Of a DNA stretch of 47,575 bases, positions 25,308 through 33,819 are shown piece by piece. The stretch covers positions 1 to 47,575 of the forward strand of contig DVJN01000195.1 in NCBI GenBank assembly GCA_018716755.1, written 5' to 3'. The DNA is from Candidatus Alectryocaccomicrobium excrementavium. GTDB taxonomy: Bacteria; Bacillota; Clostridia; Christensenellales; Aristaeellaceae. How positions within the stretch are numbered: the first letter of the stretch is position 1; each line of letters begins with the position of its first letter. The notes beneath the pieces are model-generated. The model was not told the origin of the DNA and did no database searches. It was given only the letters and a program-made list of their open reading frames with translations. A program made the position numbers and the translations under genes.

Positions 25308-26005
25308 GGTGAAAATCCATATTTCACCATTTCACGCATAGCCGTTTCCGCGATGATCCGATGGCCCAGCGCGTTGGGATGGATGCCGTCTTCGCACAGC
25401 ACGTCTTCCCCGCGCACGCGTTCGAGAAACGCCTCGCGCAGCGGCAGGCAAAGACTATTCGTTTTCGCCGCTACGCGCAGCGCAACGGTGGAATAGTATT
25501 CCTGCCAACGGTAAATCCGCTCCGGCGCGCCCAGGAAGCGCAAAATGCGTTCCCGGCTCAATCCATCGCGCGTGATCCAGGCAAAATAGCGCTTGCAATC
25601 GATGGGCGGCAGCGTACATAGAACCGGCGTGCCGCCCGCCTGCGAGACGAATGCCACAAATTCCCGCAAAACGCCTGCAAACACATCCACGGGCGTTTTG
25701 GGCTGGTGCTCGGCCTCCGGCGCATCCGCCACAGCTTTCCAATCGAAGTCACAGTCGTTTCCCCCCAGCTCAAACACCACAATCTGGTTTTCAAGCGAGG
25801 TTTCCGCCACCTTTTCCCGCATGGCGCGCAGCGCTTCCGGCGCAGTCGCGCCCATACGGGAAAAATTCAAAATTGGCGTCATCACCTTTTCCGAAAGGAG
25901 TGACAACGCGTTATCCTTTATGATCGTGTAGCGCTTGCGCGCCGGATCGAACACGATGCCCTTCAGTATGGAATCGCCCCACACGCGAATGGTTTCAATT
26001 TTCAT
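25298..26005 (-). CDS. SGNH/GDSL-family hydrolase
   Basis: A 235-residue cytosolic esterase or acyl hydrolase, started at the ATG at 26005 (GGGTGAG upstream). Block I is VWGDSILKG with nucleophile Ser12, block III is GGND (Asn83), and block V is DGIHPN with Asp206 and His209, so the catalytic set is complete. No signal peptide is visible. A possible extended -10 (TGGTACAAT, 26029-26034) lies just upstream, so it may have its own weak promoter; otherwise it follows the methyltransferase gene after 64 bp. Substrate unknown: family members deacylate lipids, sugars or thioesters. Confidence 0.9.
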   Translation of the reverse strand: MKIETIRVWGDSILKGIVFDPARKRYTIIKDNALSLLSEKVMTPILNFSRMGATAPEALRAMREKVAETSLENQIVVFELGGNDCDFDWKAVADAPEAEHQPKTPVDVFAGVLREFVAFVSQAGGTPVLCTLPPIDCKRYFAWITRDGLSRERILRFLGAPERIYRWQEYYSTVALRVAAKTNSLCLPLREAFLERVRGEDVLCEDGIHPNALGHRIIAETAMREMVKYGFSPCI

Positions 26006-26069
26006 GCTCTCACCCCATACTCTGCAATATTGTACCACAAAACGCGCCCGCCTAAAAGAGCGGCGCCTG

Positions 26070-26804
26070 TTACATTCTGTAGATTTTTCGGTATTCCGGG
26101 GTTGGGCTGCCATCTGGTTCATACAGCACGAGCGTCGGCATCCAGTGCAACTGCGAACCGCCGCCCTTCACCGCGTCCGCCAGCAGGAGCTTGGGCGGCT
26201 TTCCCGCGAAGGACTCCACCAGGCGCACGCGCTTAGGCGCCAGGCGCGCGCTTTCCATTGCGCGCAGCAGCTCATTGGCGCGCGGCGCGGGAAAAACCAC
26301 GGAAAACCGCCCGCCATTTTTGAGGAGGCGCGCGGCACACGCGCAAATGTCCTCAATGGACAGTTCTTCCTCATGCCGCGCCAGCCGGATATCCTGCCGC
26401 TCGCTTGTGAGCGCGCCGCCCCTTTTGCCATAGGGCGGATTGCAAACACAGGCGCTGAAGGCGCCATATCCCAGCGCCCCAGGCGCCAGGCGCATATCCA
26501 TGCAGTGCACGCGGATGCGCGCGTCCAGGCCATTCAGCGCCACGGAACGCCGCGCGCGGTCCGCCGCCGCGGCGTCCAGCTCAATCGCATCGAACATAGC
26601 ATTCGGACAGGCATCCGCCATCAACACCGGCAAAATGCCGCTGCCTGTTCCCAAATCCGCTACGCGTTCCATGCACCCGTATATGGCAAAATCCGCCAGC
26701 AGCACGGAATCCGTGCCGAAGCGGAAGCCTTCTTCCAATTGTATCAGTCTAAGGCCGTTGCGCATCAGATCGTCGATGCGCTCGCCCCGCCGCAATCCTT
26801 CCAA
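26070..26804 (-). CDS. tRNA1(Val) (adenine-N6)-methyltransferase-like protein
   Basis: A 244-residue class I methyltransferase of the TrmN6/YabB family. LIQLEEGFRFGTDSVLLADF at 20-39 is the family's N-terminal hallmark. Motif I ADLGTGSGILPV is at 49-60 and the amino-methyltransferase motif NPPYGK at 122-127, which marks methylation of an exocyclic amine. The E. coli homologue modifies A37 of tRNA-Val. It lies 11 bp after the NlpC/P60-like gene, probably in one transcript. A GIY-YIG protein and RsmI often accompany this family but are absent here. Confidence 0.9.
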   Translation of the reverse strand: MEGLRRGERIDDLMRNGLRLIQLEEGFRFGTDSVLLADFAIYGCMERVADLGTGSGILPVLMADACPNAMFDAIELDAAAADRARRSVALNGLDARIRVHCMDMRLAPGALGYGAFSACVCNPPYGKRGGALTSERQDIRLARHEEELSIEDICACAARLLKNGGRFSVVFPAPRANELLRAMESARLAPKRVRLVESFAGKPPKLLLADAVKGGGSQLHWMPTLVLYEPDGSPTPEYRKIYRM

Positions 26805-26815
26805 ACTGCCACTCC

Positions 26816-28573
26816 CTATTGCAAGGGCCGAATGCCCCAGGAAAACGTCCTGCCATATTCCCCTTCATCCATTGGGGAAATCACCACTTCGCCCGCGGAA
26901 GCCGAAGCGTGGATAAATTGTCCGTCGCCCAGGTAGATACCCACGCAATCGCTCAAATCGTCGTCCGCCTCCGTATCGAAGCACACGAGATCCCCGCGCG
27001 AAAGGTTCTCCCTATCCACGCGCGAGGTGGTCATATAGCCCTGTCCCTGCGTGGAACGCGGCAGCGTGATGCCAACCAGCCCATAAATGTAATACGAAAA
27101 GCCAGAATTGTCGAACGAATCCGGTCCGCTGGAAGATGAAGCATAGGGCGCGCCCAGCTTTTCCAGCGCCATGCGGCACACAAATTCCACATAGGTTTCC
27201 CGCCCGGCCAGCACGGCGCCCAGCGCTGCCGCTTCCGCCTCTTCCACGCCCGCGAGATACGCTTCCCGGCTCACCGCTTCCAGGCTGAAAATCCTGCCGC
27301 GCGTGGTCTCGTCCACGCTGCCGGTCACTTCCAATTCGTTGCAGAACTGAAACGCCTTAACGGCCGTCAGCATATTCGCGCCGAAGATCCCGTCGATGTC
27401 GTCGGAATAATATCCCAATTCCCCCAGCACGAGCTGTAGCTGCGCCACGGCGTCGTTCGAATCCCCATATTGGATGGGCGCGGCCAGTTCTCCCTCCGAA
27501 CGCGCCTTGAGATACGGCGTCGCATCCGCGTCATTCATGCGCGCGCGCGTCAGCTCATCCGCCGCACCAGTCACTTCCATGCCATGCGCTTTTTGAAAGA
27601 GAGACACCGCCGTTTGCGTCGCGGTGCCGAATTCACCGTCCACGCCGCCCGAAAGATAGCCCAATTCCTTCAGGCGCATTTGCAAAAGCCGCACCGCCGC
27701 GCCAGAATCACCGAAGCGCACCGGCTGCGCCGCCAGCTGCGCCGCATATGCGGTTTCATACGCGACTTCTCCGCTGGAAAGCATATCCCGCATCGCCGCA
27801 TCCACGCTGCCCGTTTCCGCCAGTGCGTTCTGCCGCTGAAACTGCAGCACCGCCGCCTTTACCGCTTCATCGAAAACGCCGTCCATTTCCAGCGTGTAAT
27901 AACCGTATTCCGCCAGAAACTCCTGCAAAATCTCCACGTTGTGCCCCGTATCTCCCAACGACAGGCACAGGCCAGCCGCTTCCGCTCCATCCTGTGGCGG
28001 TTGCGCGGTTTGAAAGGGCAGGGCGGAACCGGCAAAGAGCGCGTCGTATGTCGCGGCATTCACCACGCCCGTGACCGACAGCCCATTGCTCGCCTGGAAC
28101 GTGGAAATGCTCTCCGCCGTGGCGCTGCCATAGCGCCCGGACGCCTCTCCCGAGGCGTATCCCAGCTCCACCAGCCGGCATTGCACCCGTAAGACCACAT
28201 CCCCCTCATCGCCCGGCTGCGCAACAATCTGGCTTTCCTTTTGCCGCGCCTGTTCCACCAGGCTGTTGAGGTACGCGTCTTTGGAAACGGCATCCTCCGA
28301 GCGCATGCGCTCCACCGTTTCCTCATCGGCCGTGCCCGTACTTTGCATGCCGTTGGCCGTTTGGAAATTCTTCACCGCGGTCTGCGTTTCATCGCCAAAA
28401 ATCCCATCGACGTCGCCGGAGAAGAACCCCAGTTCCTGCAGCCGGCCCTGCATGGCCCGCACCACATTCCCCCGGTCGCCATAGGATATTTCGCTTTCCG
28501 CGCCGGCGGCGCCGGAAAAAGCCAGCGCCAGCGACAACGCTATGCCTGCGATGCGCTTACAAACCCGTGCCAT
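26816..28573 (-). CDS. Secreted protein with five peptidoglycan-binding repeats and a catalytically dead NlpC/P60 domain
   Basis: 585 residues with a signal peptide (1-~25, ending AAGA). Five PG_binding_1 repeats follow at roughly 30-90, 119-179, 205-263, 286-346 and 368-427, each with the GDxGxxVxxLQxxLxELGY...DGxFGxxTxxAVxxFQ pattern. An NlpC/P60 domain spans ~460-585. The catalytic Cys, normally in DCSG, is Asn489 (FDNSGF; codon AAT, 27107-27109), and the catalytic His, normally in HVGIYLG, is Cys543 (DCVGIYLGDG; codon TGC, 26945-26947). The third polar residue His555 in FIHAS remains. Two independent losses argue for a real pseudoenzyme, probably a wall-binding or scaffold protein. It lies 13 bp after the SpoIID/SH3 gene, so the two are likely cotranscribed. 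Confidence 0.92.
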   Translation of the reverse strand: MARVCKRIAGIALSLALAFSGAAGAESEISYGDRGNVVRAMQGRLQELGFFSGDVDGIFGDETQTAVKNFQTANGMQSTGTADEETVERMRSEDAVSKDAYLNSLVEQARQKESQIVAQPGDEGDVVLRVQCRLVELGYASGEASGRYGSATAESISTFQASNGLSVTGVVNAATYDALFAGSALPFQTAQPPQDGAEAAGLCLSLGDTGHNVEILQEFLAEYGYYTLEMDGVFDEAVKAAVLQFQRQNALAETGSVDAAMRDMLSSGEVAYETAYAAQLAAQPVRFGDSGAAVRLLQMRLKELGYLSGGVDGEFGTATQTAVSLFQKAHGMEVTGAADELTRARMNDADATPYLKARSEGELAAPIQYGDSNDAVAQLQLVLGELGYYSDDIDGIFGANMLTAVKAFQFCNELEVTGSVDETTRGRIFSLEAVSREAYLAGVEEAEAAALGAVLAGRETYVEFVCRMALEKLGAPYASSSSGPDSFDNSGFSYYIYGLVGITLPRSTQGQGYMTTSRVDRENLSRGDLVCFDTEADDDLSDCVGIYLGDGQFIHASASAGEVVISPMDEGEYGRTFSWGIRPLQ

Positions 28574-28586
28574 ATTTCCTCCTGTT

Positions 28587-31421
28587 TCAGTCGGGCTCCA
28601 GCCCCGCCATCAGAGCGTAGCCCCACTCGCCTTTGTAAAAGACCTGCGCCCATCCGTCGCGCGCCTCATTCACCGCCACGCGCACGCCCGCTTCCAGCCG
28701 TCCCATCGCTTCCATGCCAAACGCCGGCTGCGCGTATACCGCCAGATCCTCCAGAGCAACGGCCGTATACCTGGGTCTTTCCAGGTACTCGCGCGAGGCA
28801 AACCCCGTCTGCCCCTGCCAGCGCACCCTGGCCCAATCGCCGCGATACTCCAGCACTTCAATCACCGCGCCGTTGGGCAAGCGGCCCACGCGCGCCGCTG
28901 CGGAAGAAGCGCTCTCGCGAAGGGAAAGCGTGCTGTCCGGCTCCTGCAGCACGACCACCGCGTAGAACAGCATTTCCACGCCGCTTTCCCCGGGCGTGGG
29001 CGAAGGTTCTGACAATTCCCCGCCAAACCAGGGGACATCTCCATCTTCTGCTTCCCCGCCGCCGCTTTCCTCGCCTTCCAGCGCCAGATACGCCTGCGAA
29101 ACATATCCTTCCACGCCCAGCGCCCGGATCTTCACCCAGCCGCCAGATGCCCCCAGCACCTCCACGCGGAACCCCTGGGAAAGGCGCGCAATGACGCGGG
29201 CAGAAGTAGAAGCGCTGGCGCGCACATTCAACTGACTGGAAGAAGAGTTGAGCCGCACCGTCGCATAAACGCCGCTCTCCTCTCCTTCGGAACCGCCAAA
29301 GAGCGGCAGATCCTCTCCTTCGCCACTTTCCTGCGGCGGCGCGCCAAACACCAGATACTGCGTCTTCACATAGCCTACCATGCCGTTTGCCCGGATGTTC
29401 GACCATTCTCCCGACGCGCCCAGCACTTCCACCCGGTCCCCATGCGAAAGGATGGTCAGGCTCGGTGTCGACGTGCTTGGCCCCTGCCGCAGGTGCATGC
29501 GCCCGGAAGACGAGCTGAGCGTCAGCGTGGCCCACCGGCCTTCCCCCGCCGCCGTTGGCGCGGGCGTGGGGCCGGGCGCGGGCGTCGCCTCCGGCGTAGC
29601 CGCTGCCGCGTCGAACACCAGATACTGTGTCTTCACATAGCCCACCATGCCGTTTGCCCGGATGTTCGACCATTCTCCCGACGCGCCCAGCACTTCCACC
29701 CGGTCCCCATGCGAAAGGATGGTCAGGCTCGACGTCGACGTGCTTGGCCCCTGCCGCAGGTGCATGCGCCCGGAAGACGAACTGAGCGTCAGCGTGGCCC
29801 ACCGGCCTTCCCCCGCCGCCGTTGGCGCGGGCGTGGGAACCGTCGTTCCCTCCTCCAGCCGCAAATAGGATTTCATCACATAGCCAACTGCGCCAGCATA
29901 ATGGACGCGCACCCAATCGCCTTCCACCAAGAGCACTTCCACCCGCGCGCCATGCGAGAGCTTGCCCAGGATGCTGCTGGACGTGCCCGGCTGTGCGCGC
30001 AGATTCAGGCGGCTGGACGAATCGGAAAGGCGAACCACCGCATAAACCCCTGTGGATTCTACCGGCGGCTGCGTCGGTTCCGGGCCATCCTCCTCCGCTG
30101 TACCCCCGGAAAAGTGGCCCGTGGTATCGGTGAATTCCAGCGTGCGCACCTCAATGCCCGGAAAATAAAAGGACAGAATGTCGCGATACGGCATGCCATA
30201 TTTCGAGGCCATCTGCTGCGCGCCGCGCTGGCTCATGCCCACGCCGTGCCCAAAACGGCGGGCCGTGAGCGTGAAGCCGCTCGCCGTTTCCGTAACCTCG
30301 TAAGTTTCGTTGTTCGAGGAATTGATGCCCAGCCCCAGCGCGCCCTCCAGCAGGCCATACGTGGCCAGATCAAAAGACACGCTGCGGGAAGGCGAAGACC
30401 CCGCCCGCGCAGTGACGGTGACCCGCACCTGGGTATACGTGCGGCTGGGCGCGGGATAATTCGGGGAATGCAGCTCCATGCCATCCAGCGATTCTATTAT
30501 AACACCGCTGCCATCGGTTGGCAACCCATTCTTTGTGAATTCCGCCGCCACCGCGTTTAGCATCGCGCTTTTTACGCTATTGGGCAGCGAATTGGCGGAA
30601 AAATCCCGCTGGAATGTATAGCTTTTCTTTACGCTGGCGGTGTTTTCATAATCGTAGGGATCGTCTTTCTGCACAAGATAGGGCAGATTGCTGGTCCATA
30701 CATTGCCGGACAGCTCGGTCTGTCCGCCATTGCTGGCCGCATAATACAGCCGCGCCATGCTGCCGTTGTAATATGCAACCATGCCGCGCGTGGCATTTAC
30801 CGCCGCCACCACGTTCGAACCCGTGTTATAGCCGCGAAACGCCTGCGCGCTCGTGTTGTCCACCAGGTCATAGGATCCGGAAGACTTTTTCACCATCATT
30901 GCATACGTGCGCGCGGCAATGGCCTGCGCCTTCAGCGCTTCCAGCGGAAAAGAATTGCCCATTTCACAGGCTACCACGCCCACGACATAATCCTCGATAA
31001 AGGCGCGCAGCACCGTTTGAATCGAGCCGGACGAAACGCTGAAAAGCAGGTCCCCCGGATATACGCCCGAATAGCTTGGCGAAGTGAATGTCACGCCATT
31101 CGTGCCGCCGGACGAGCCGCGCCGCAATTCCAGCGAAATGCCCGCCGCCGCCTGCACGCCATTGACTGTGAGCGTCAGCCCGCCGCCCGACAGCGTAACC
31201 GTGCAGTTCGCGCCGCTGGGAATACGCCGGTCAGTATTCCCGCCAATGGCATAGGCGCAGTTGGTGCGAAAGGAAATGGATTGCCGTGTGCCCAGCCTGG
31301 TGAGCTTCACGCGGATCATGCCATCCTGTGCCGCCAGCGCCGAACATTCAAACGCCGGAAAACAAATAATAACGGCCAGCAGGATTGCGATAGCGCGATA
31401 CATCGCCCTTTTGTGCATCAT
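28587..31421 (-). CDS. Secreted SpoIID/LytB-domain protein with six SH3 repeats
   Basis: 944 residues starting at tandem ATGs 9 bases after GGAGG. A signal peptide (1-~31) is followed by a SpoIID domain (~115-430). The lytic-transglycosylase Glu153 lies in ACEMGNSFPLEALKAQ and the C-terminal motif GHGVGMSQRGA is at 391-401. SpoIID cleaves glycan strands in denuded peptidoglycan during engulfment. Six bacterial SH3 domains follow at ~458-523, 540-604, 629-693, 717-783, 817-882 and 885-943, joined by Pro/Glu/Gly-rich linkers. SH3 repeats 2 and 3 are almost identical. The sporulation membrane anchor of SpoIID is replaced by export and wall binding, so it is probably a vegetative wall remodeller. 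It is upstream of, and likely cotranscribed with, the dead NlpC/P60 protein. Confidence 0.93.
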   Translation of the reverse strand: MMHKRAMYRAIAILLAVIICFPAFECSALAAQDGMIRVKLTRLGTRQSISFRTNCAYAIGGNTDRRIPSGANCTVTLSGGGLTLTVNGVQAAAGISLELRRGSSGGTNGVTFTSPSYSGVYPGDLLFSVSSGSIQTVLRAFIEDYVVGVVACEMGNSFPLEALKAQAIAARTYAMMVKKSSGSYDLVDNTSAQAFRGYNTGSNVVAAVNATRGMVAYYNGSMARLYYAASNGGQTELSGNVWTSNLPYLVQKDDPYDYENTASVKKSYTFQRDFSANSLPNSVKSAMLNAVAAEFTKNGLPTDGSGVIIESLDGMELHSPNYPAPSRTYTQVRVTVTARAGSSPSRSVSFDLATYGLLEGALGLGINSSNNETYEVTETASGFTLTARRFGHGVGMSQRGAQQMASKYGMPYRDILSFYFPGIEVRTLEFTDTTGHFSGGTAEEDGPEPTQPPVESTGVYAVVRLSDSSSRLNLRAQPGTSSSILGKLSHGARVEVLLVEGDWVRVHYAGAVGYVMKSYLRLEEGTTVPTPAPTAAGEGRWATLTLSSSSGRMHLRQGPSTSTSSLTILSHGDRVEVLGASGEWSNIRANGMVGYVKTQYLVFDAAAATPEATPAPGPTPAPTAAGEGRWATLTLSSSSGRMHLRQGPSTSTPSLTILSHGDRVEVLGASGEWSNIRANGMVGYVKTQYLVFGAPPQESGEGEDLPLFGGSEGEESGVYATVRLNSSSSQLNVRASASTSARVIARLSQGFRVEVLGASGGWVKIRALGVEGYVSQAYLALEGEESGGGEAEDGDVPWFGGELSEPSPTPGESGVEMLFYAVVVLQEPDSTLSLRESASSAAARVGRLPNGAVIEVLEYRGDWARVRWQGQTGFASREYLERPRYTAVALEDLAVYAQPAFGMEAMGRLEAGVRVAVNEARDGWAQVFYKGEWGYALMAGLEPD
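29347..29837 (-). repeat. Near-identical tandem duplication of one SH3 repeat
   Basis: Bases 29347-29570 recur at 29614-29837 (offset 267 bp, 89 codons) with about five differences in 224 bp. They encode SH3 repeats 2 and 3 of the SpoIID protein plus their linker starts. The other four SH3 repeats are much more diverged, so this is a recent duplication or a gene-conversion product. Confidence 0.95.
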
Positions 31422-31523
31422 AAAATTTATCCTCCGTTGGCGGGCATGCCGCCCGCACTATGGAAAAGAGATACGACAAGCGCCCGGCGATTTCCTGCAT
31501 AAACTTGTAATATTTGTAACATT

Positions 31524-31546
31524 ATCGCATAAATTAACGATGCGAT
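31524..31546 (-). promoter_or_regulatory. Inverted repeat in the SpoIID/SH3 gene promoter region
   Basis: ATCGCAT (31524-31530) and ATGCGAT (31540-31546) are perfect complements separated by 9 bp, in an AT-rich 170-bp spacer upstream of the gene. A possible -10 (GATAAT on the minus strand, 31521-31526) overlaps the repeat. This looks like an operator for a dimeric regulator; no clear -35 is seen. Confidence 0.4.
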
Positions 31547-31591
31547 TACGTATATGCGCTCCATTTTATCGTTTTGGGAAAAATTTCCAGC

Positions 31592-31643
31592 AAAAAAAAC
31601 GCAAGGGCCACCGCCAATTTGGCATTCTCAAGCGGCCCCTGCG
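31592..31643 (-). terminator. Strong intrinsic terminator of the glycoside-hydrolase-like gene
   Basis: On the minus strand a 10-bp stem (31634-31643 with 31600-31609, one G-T pair) is followed by eight T (31592-31599). It ends the transcript of the gene stopping at 31659 and separates it from the SpoIID operon. Confidence 0.9.
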
Positions 31644-31658
31644 CAAAAACAAATCCTC

Positions 31659-33773
31659 TTACAATTCCAGCACCATCATTTCACAGCACTGGAGCGCATC
31701 CAGGTGCACGGTGCAGGCCCCCATTTCCCAGGCAAACGGCATCGCTTCACCGCTGGAAACCCGCCATACCCTGCGCGGCTTCTGCGCGCAGGAAACCGAT
31801 ATGGCAATGTCCCGCGCCGCGGGAATATGGAAGGCCTCGAACACGTTGATCACGCTTACAACCTTCTTCCCTTCTTCCGGCGCATCGAACAGCACGCATT
31901 CCACATGTTCCGGCGCTTTCGCCGTAAAGCAAAAGCGATTCCCGGCGAGCATGGCGATGATGCTGGCAAAAATATCGCTATGCTGCTCGCGATGGGGGCG
32001 CTCAATGGGCGCCGCGGACCAGACGCACTTACCCCTTCCATATTCCGCGTACACCATGGCGGGCGCGCCGGTATAGATCCCCGGCGGATTGGAATGGATG
32101 GAGGCGAAGCGTAGCGTGCGCTGCGTTTTGCTGGACATATCCAGCGCATCGAAGAAAGGGGTCTCCGAGGTGGCGGATACATTGGGAATCGTATACGGGA
32201 GCGTCAGCGTGCCCAAAACCGTCCCCTTCGGCGTGCCCTCTACGGTGGGCTGCCGTTCAAACATTGCCAGCGGATATTGGCGCGTGTAGTGCTTCCCCAT
32301 ATATGCGTCCCCCGCGCCGGTGGGGGACACATAGGTGACGGATTCCTCCGTCCAGCCCGTATACCGCAGGCCAAAAAGAGATTCCAGCAGCTTCGGGTGG
32401 CAATGGCCGGACATATACAGGCTTCCACCTTCCTGGATATATTGCATAATCTCCTCTGCCCTGGCATCTTCAAGGGCGGGAACATCGCTCAGCACCAGCA
32501 CCCTGGCCTTGCGATAGCGGTGGAAATAGTGGTTGTTGACGATGCCATAGGGAATGTGATGCGTGCGCAGGGAGCGCGCCGCCCCCAGGAGCGCATTGTG
32601 CATGGGCCCCTTTTCCCGCTCCTGGCGCGCATCATCCGCCAACCCCGCCGCAGGAAATTCCGGGTCGTACTTGCCATTGAGATCATAATACAGCGCCACG
32701 TCGAACGCCTGCTCGCCCAGCGACATCACGGATTCAAAGGCTTCCGCCTCGCGATACACCTTGCCAATGCGCTCGTATACGCGGGAATCCATGGTGCCAA
32801 CGGGATCGATTGCGTCGATGAGCAGATTGGCGCCATGGTGCGCGCAAGTCATCATCACATGCTGGCGCAGCATATCCTCGGATTTGGTGCTGGTGTGTTC
32901 GCTGAGCGCGGGATAGGCGCGGGACGTCATGTATTCGAACGGCTGGTTTTCCGTCGCGCCATAGTACAGCTTGCAGGCGAAGGACTGTTCCTCAATGCCG
33001 CCGTACAGGTCGCCGCCGGAATACGTGCTGGCCAGGGCGATGTTTTCGTTTACGCCCCAGAGCCAGGGGTGCATGATGGTGGAATACTGGTGCTCAACCG
33101 ACGCGCCCGGCTTGTATTGGCGGGTCAAATCCGTGACCCACTGCGCGAATTCCCCCATCCATTCGCAACGCTTTTGCTGGAACAGCCGCCAACGCGGATC
33201 TTTCCAATCGACCATCGCGGGCAGTTCACCCCCCACTTCCGCTTCCCAGCGAGCACGGCAACTGGGGCAAACGCAAATCTTCGTCCAAAAGAGCATGTCA
33301 TAGAAAATGCCTTCAAAATCAAAGTACTCGCACAATTCGCGAATCTGCATTTCTGTGAAAGCGCGGTATTCCATGTTGTTTGGGCAGCATTGCCCATAGC
33401 GCCCGCCATCGGAGCGGGTATCCCGCCCCGCCAAATCGACGATGCGCCAGTTAGGGTGGTTCTCATGCGCCCAATTGTTGTAAATCAGGCTGTAATAGGC
33501 GATGACGGCCATGCCATTTTGGTGGCACAGCCGTTCCAGGCGCTTCATTTTGTCTTCGCAGCCCAGAAACGCGCGGTGCATCCTGCCGGAACGCGTGGGC
33601 CAATAGCACAGGCCCACATGGCTTTGCAAATAGAGCATGGGCGCGTTGATGTGCCCGCGCTTCAAATTCTCCACATACGTTTGCGGGTCGAATTGGGAGA
33701 GGAATTCGTCGTTCCAGTCCTCAATGTGCATATCGACCAGGTTGCGGCGAAATTTCGTTTGATACCACTGCAC
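31659..33773 (-). CDS. Putative glycoside hydrolase (GHL6-like TIM barrel with beta-galactosidase trimerisation-like domain)
   Basis: 704 residues from a GTG at 33773, 7 bases after GGAGGGG; the frame is open another 20 codons upstream without a ribosome site. The N-terminal part (~1-330) resembles an uncharacterised TIM barrel of the GHL6/alpha-amylase-like type (NAPMLYLQSHVGLCYWPT at ~44-61; EGIFYDMLFWTKICVCPSC, with a CxxC). The middle part (~370-540, VALYYDLNGKYDP to ARVLVLSDVPAL and GGSLYMSGH) looks like the glutamine-amidotransferase-like trimerisation domain of GH42 enzymes. There is no signal peptide, so it is cytosolic. It follows the mutarotase-like gene by 46 bp and ends in a strong terminator. 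Activity unknown; it probably acts on imported glycosides. Confidence 0.8.
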   Translation of the reverse strand: MQWYQTKFRRNLVDMHIEDWNDEFLSQFDPQTYVENLKRGHINAPMLYLQSHVGLCYWPTRSGRMHRAFLGCEDKMKRLERLCHQNGMAVIAYYSLIYNNWAHENHPNWRIVDLAGRDTRSDGGRYGQCCPNNMEYRAFTEMQIRELCEYFDFEGIFYDMLFWTKICVCPSCRARWEAEVGGELPAMVDWKDPRWRLFQQKRCEWMGEFAQWVTDLTRQYKPGASVEHQYSTIMHPWLWGVNENIALASTYSGGDLYGGIEEQSFACKLYYGATENQPFEYMTSRAYPALSEHTSTKSEDMLRQHVMMTCAHHGANLLIDAIDPVGTMDSRVYERIGKVYREAEAFESVMSLGEQAFDVALYYDLNGKYDPEFPAAGLADDARQEREKGPMHNALLGAARSLRTHHIPYGIVNNHYFHRYRKARVLVLSDVPALEDARAEEIMQYIQEGGSLYMSGHCHPKLLESLFGLRYTGWTEESVTYVSPTGAGDAYMGKHYTRQYPLAMFERQPTVEGTPKGTVLGTLTLPYTIPNVSATSETPFFDALDMSSKTQRTLRFASIHSNPPGIYTGAPAMVYAEYGRGKCVWSAAPIERPHREQHSDIFASIIAMLAGNRFCFTAKAPEHVECVLFDAPEEGKKVVSVINVFEAFHIPAARDIAISVSCAQKPRRVWRVSSGEAMPFAWEMGACTVHLDALQCCEMMVLEL

Positions 33774-33819
33774 AGTGCAGCCCCTCCTTTGCCAGATATT
33801 CGCCTTGAGAAAACGCCCC

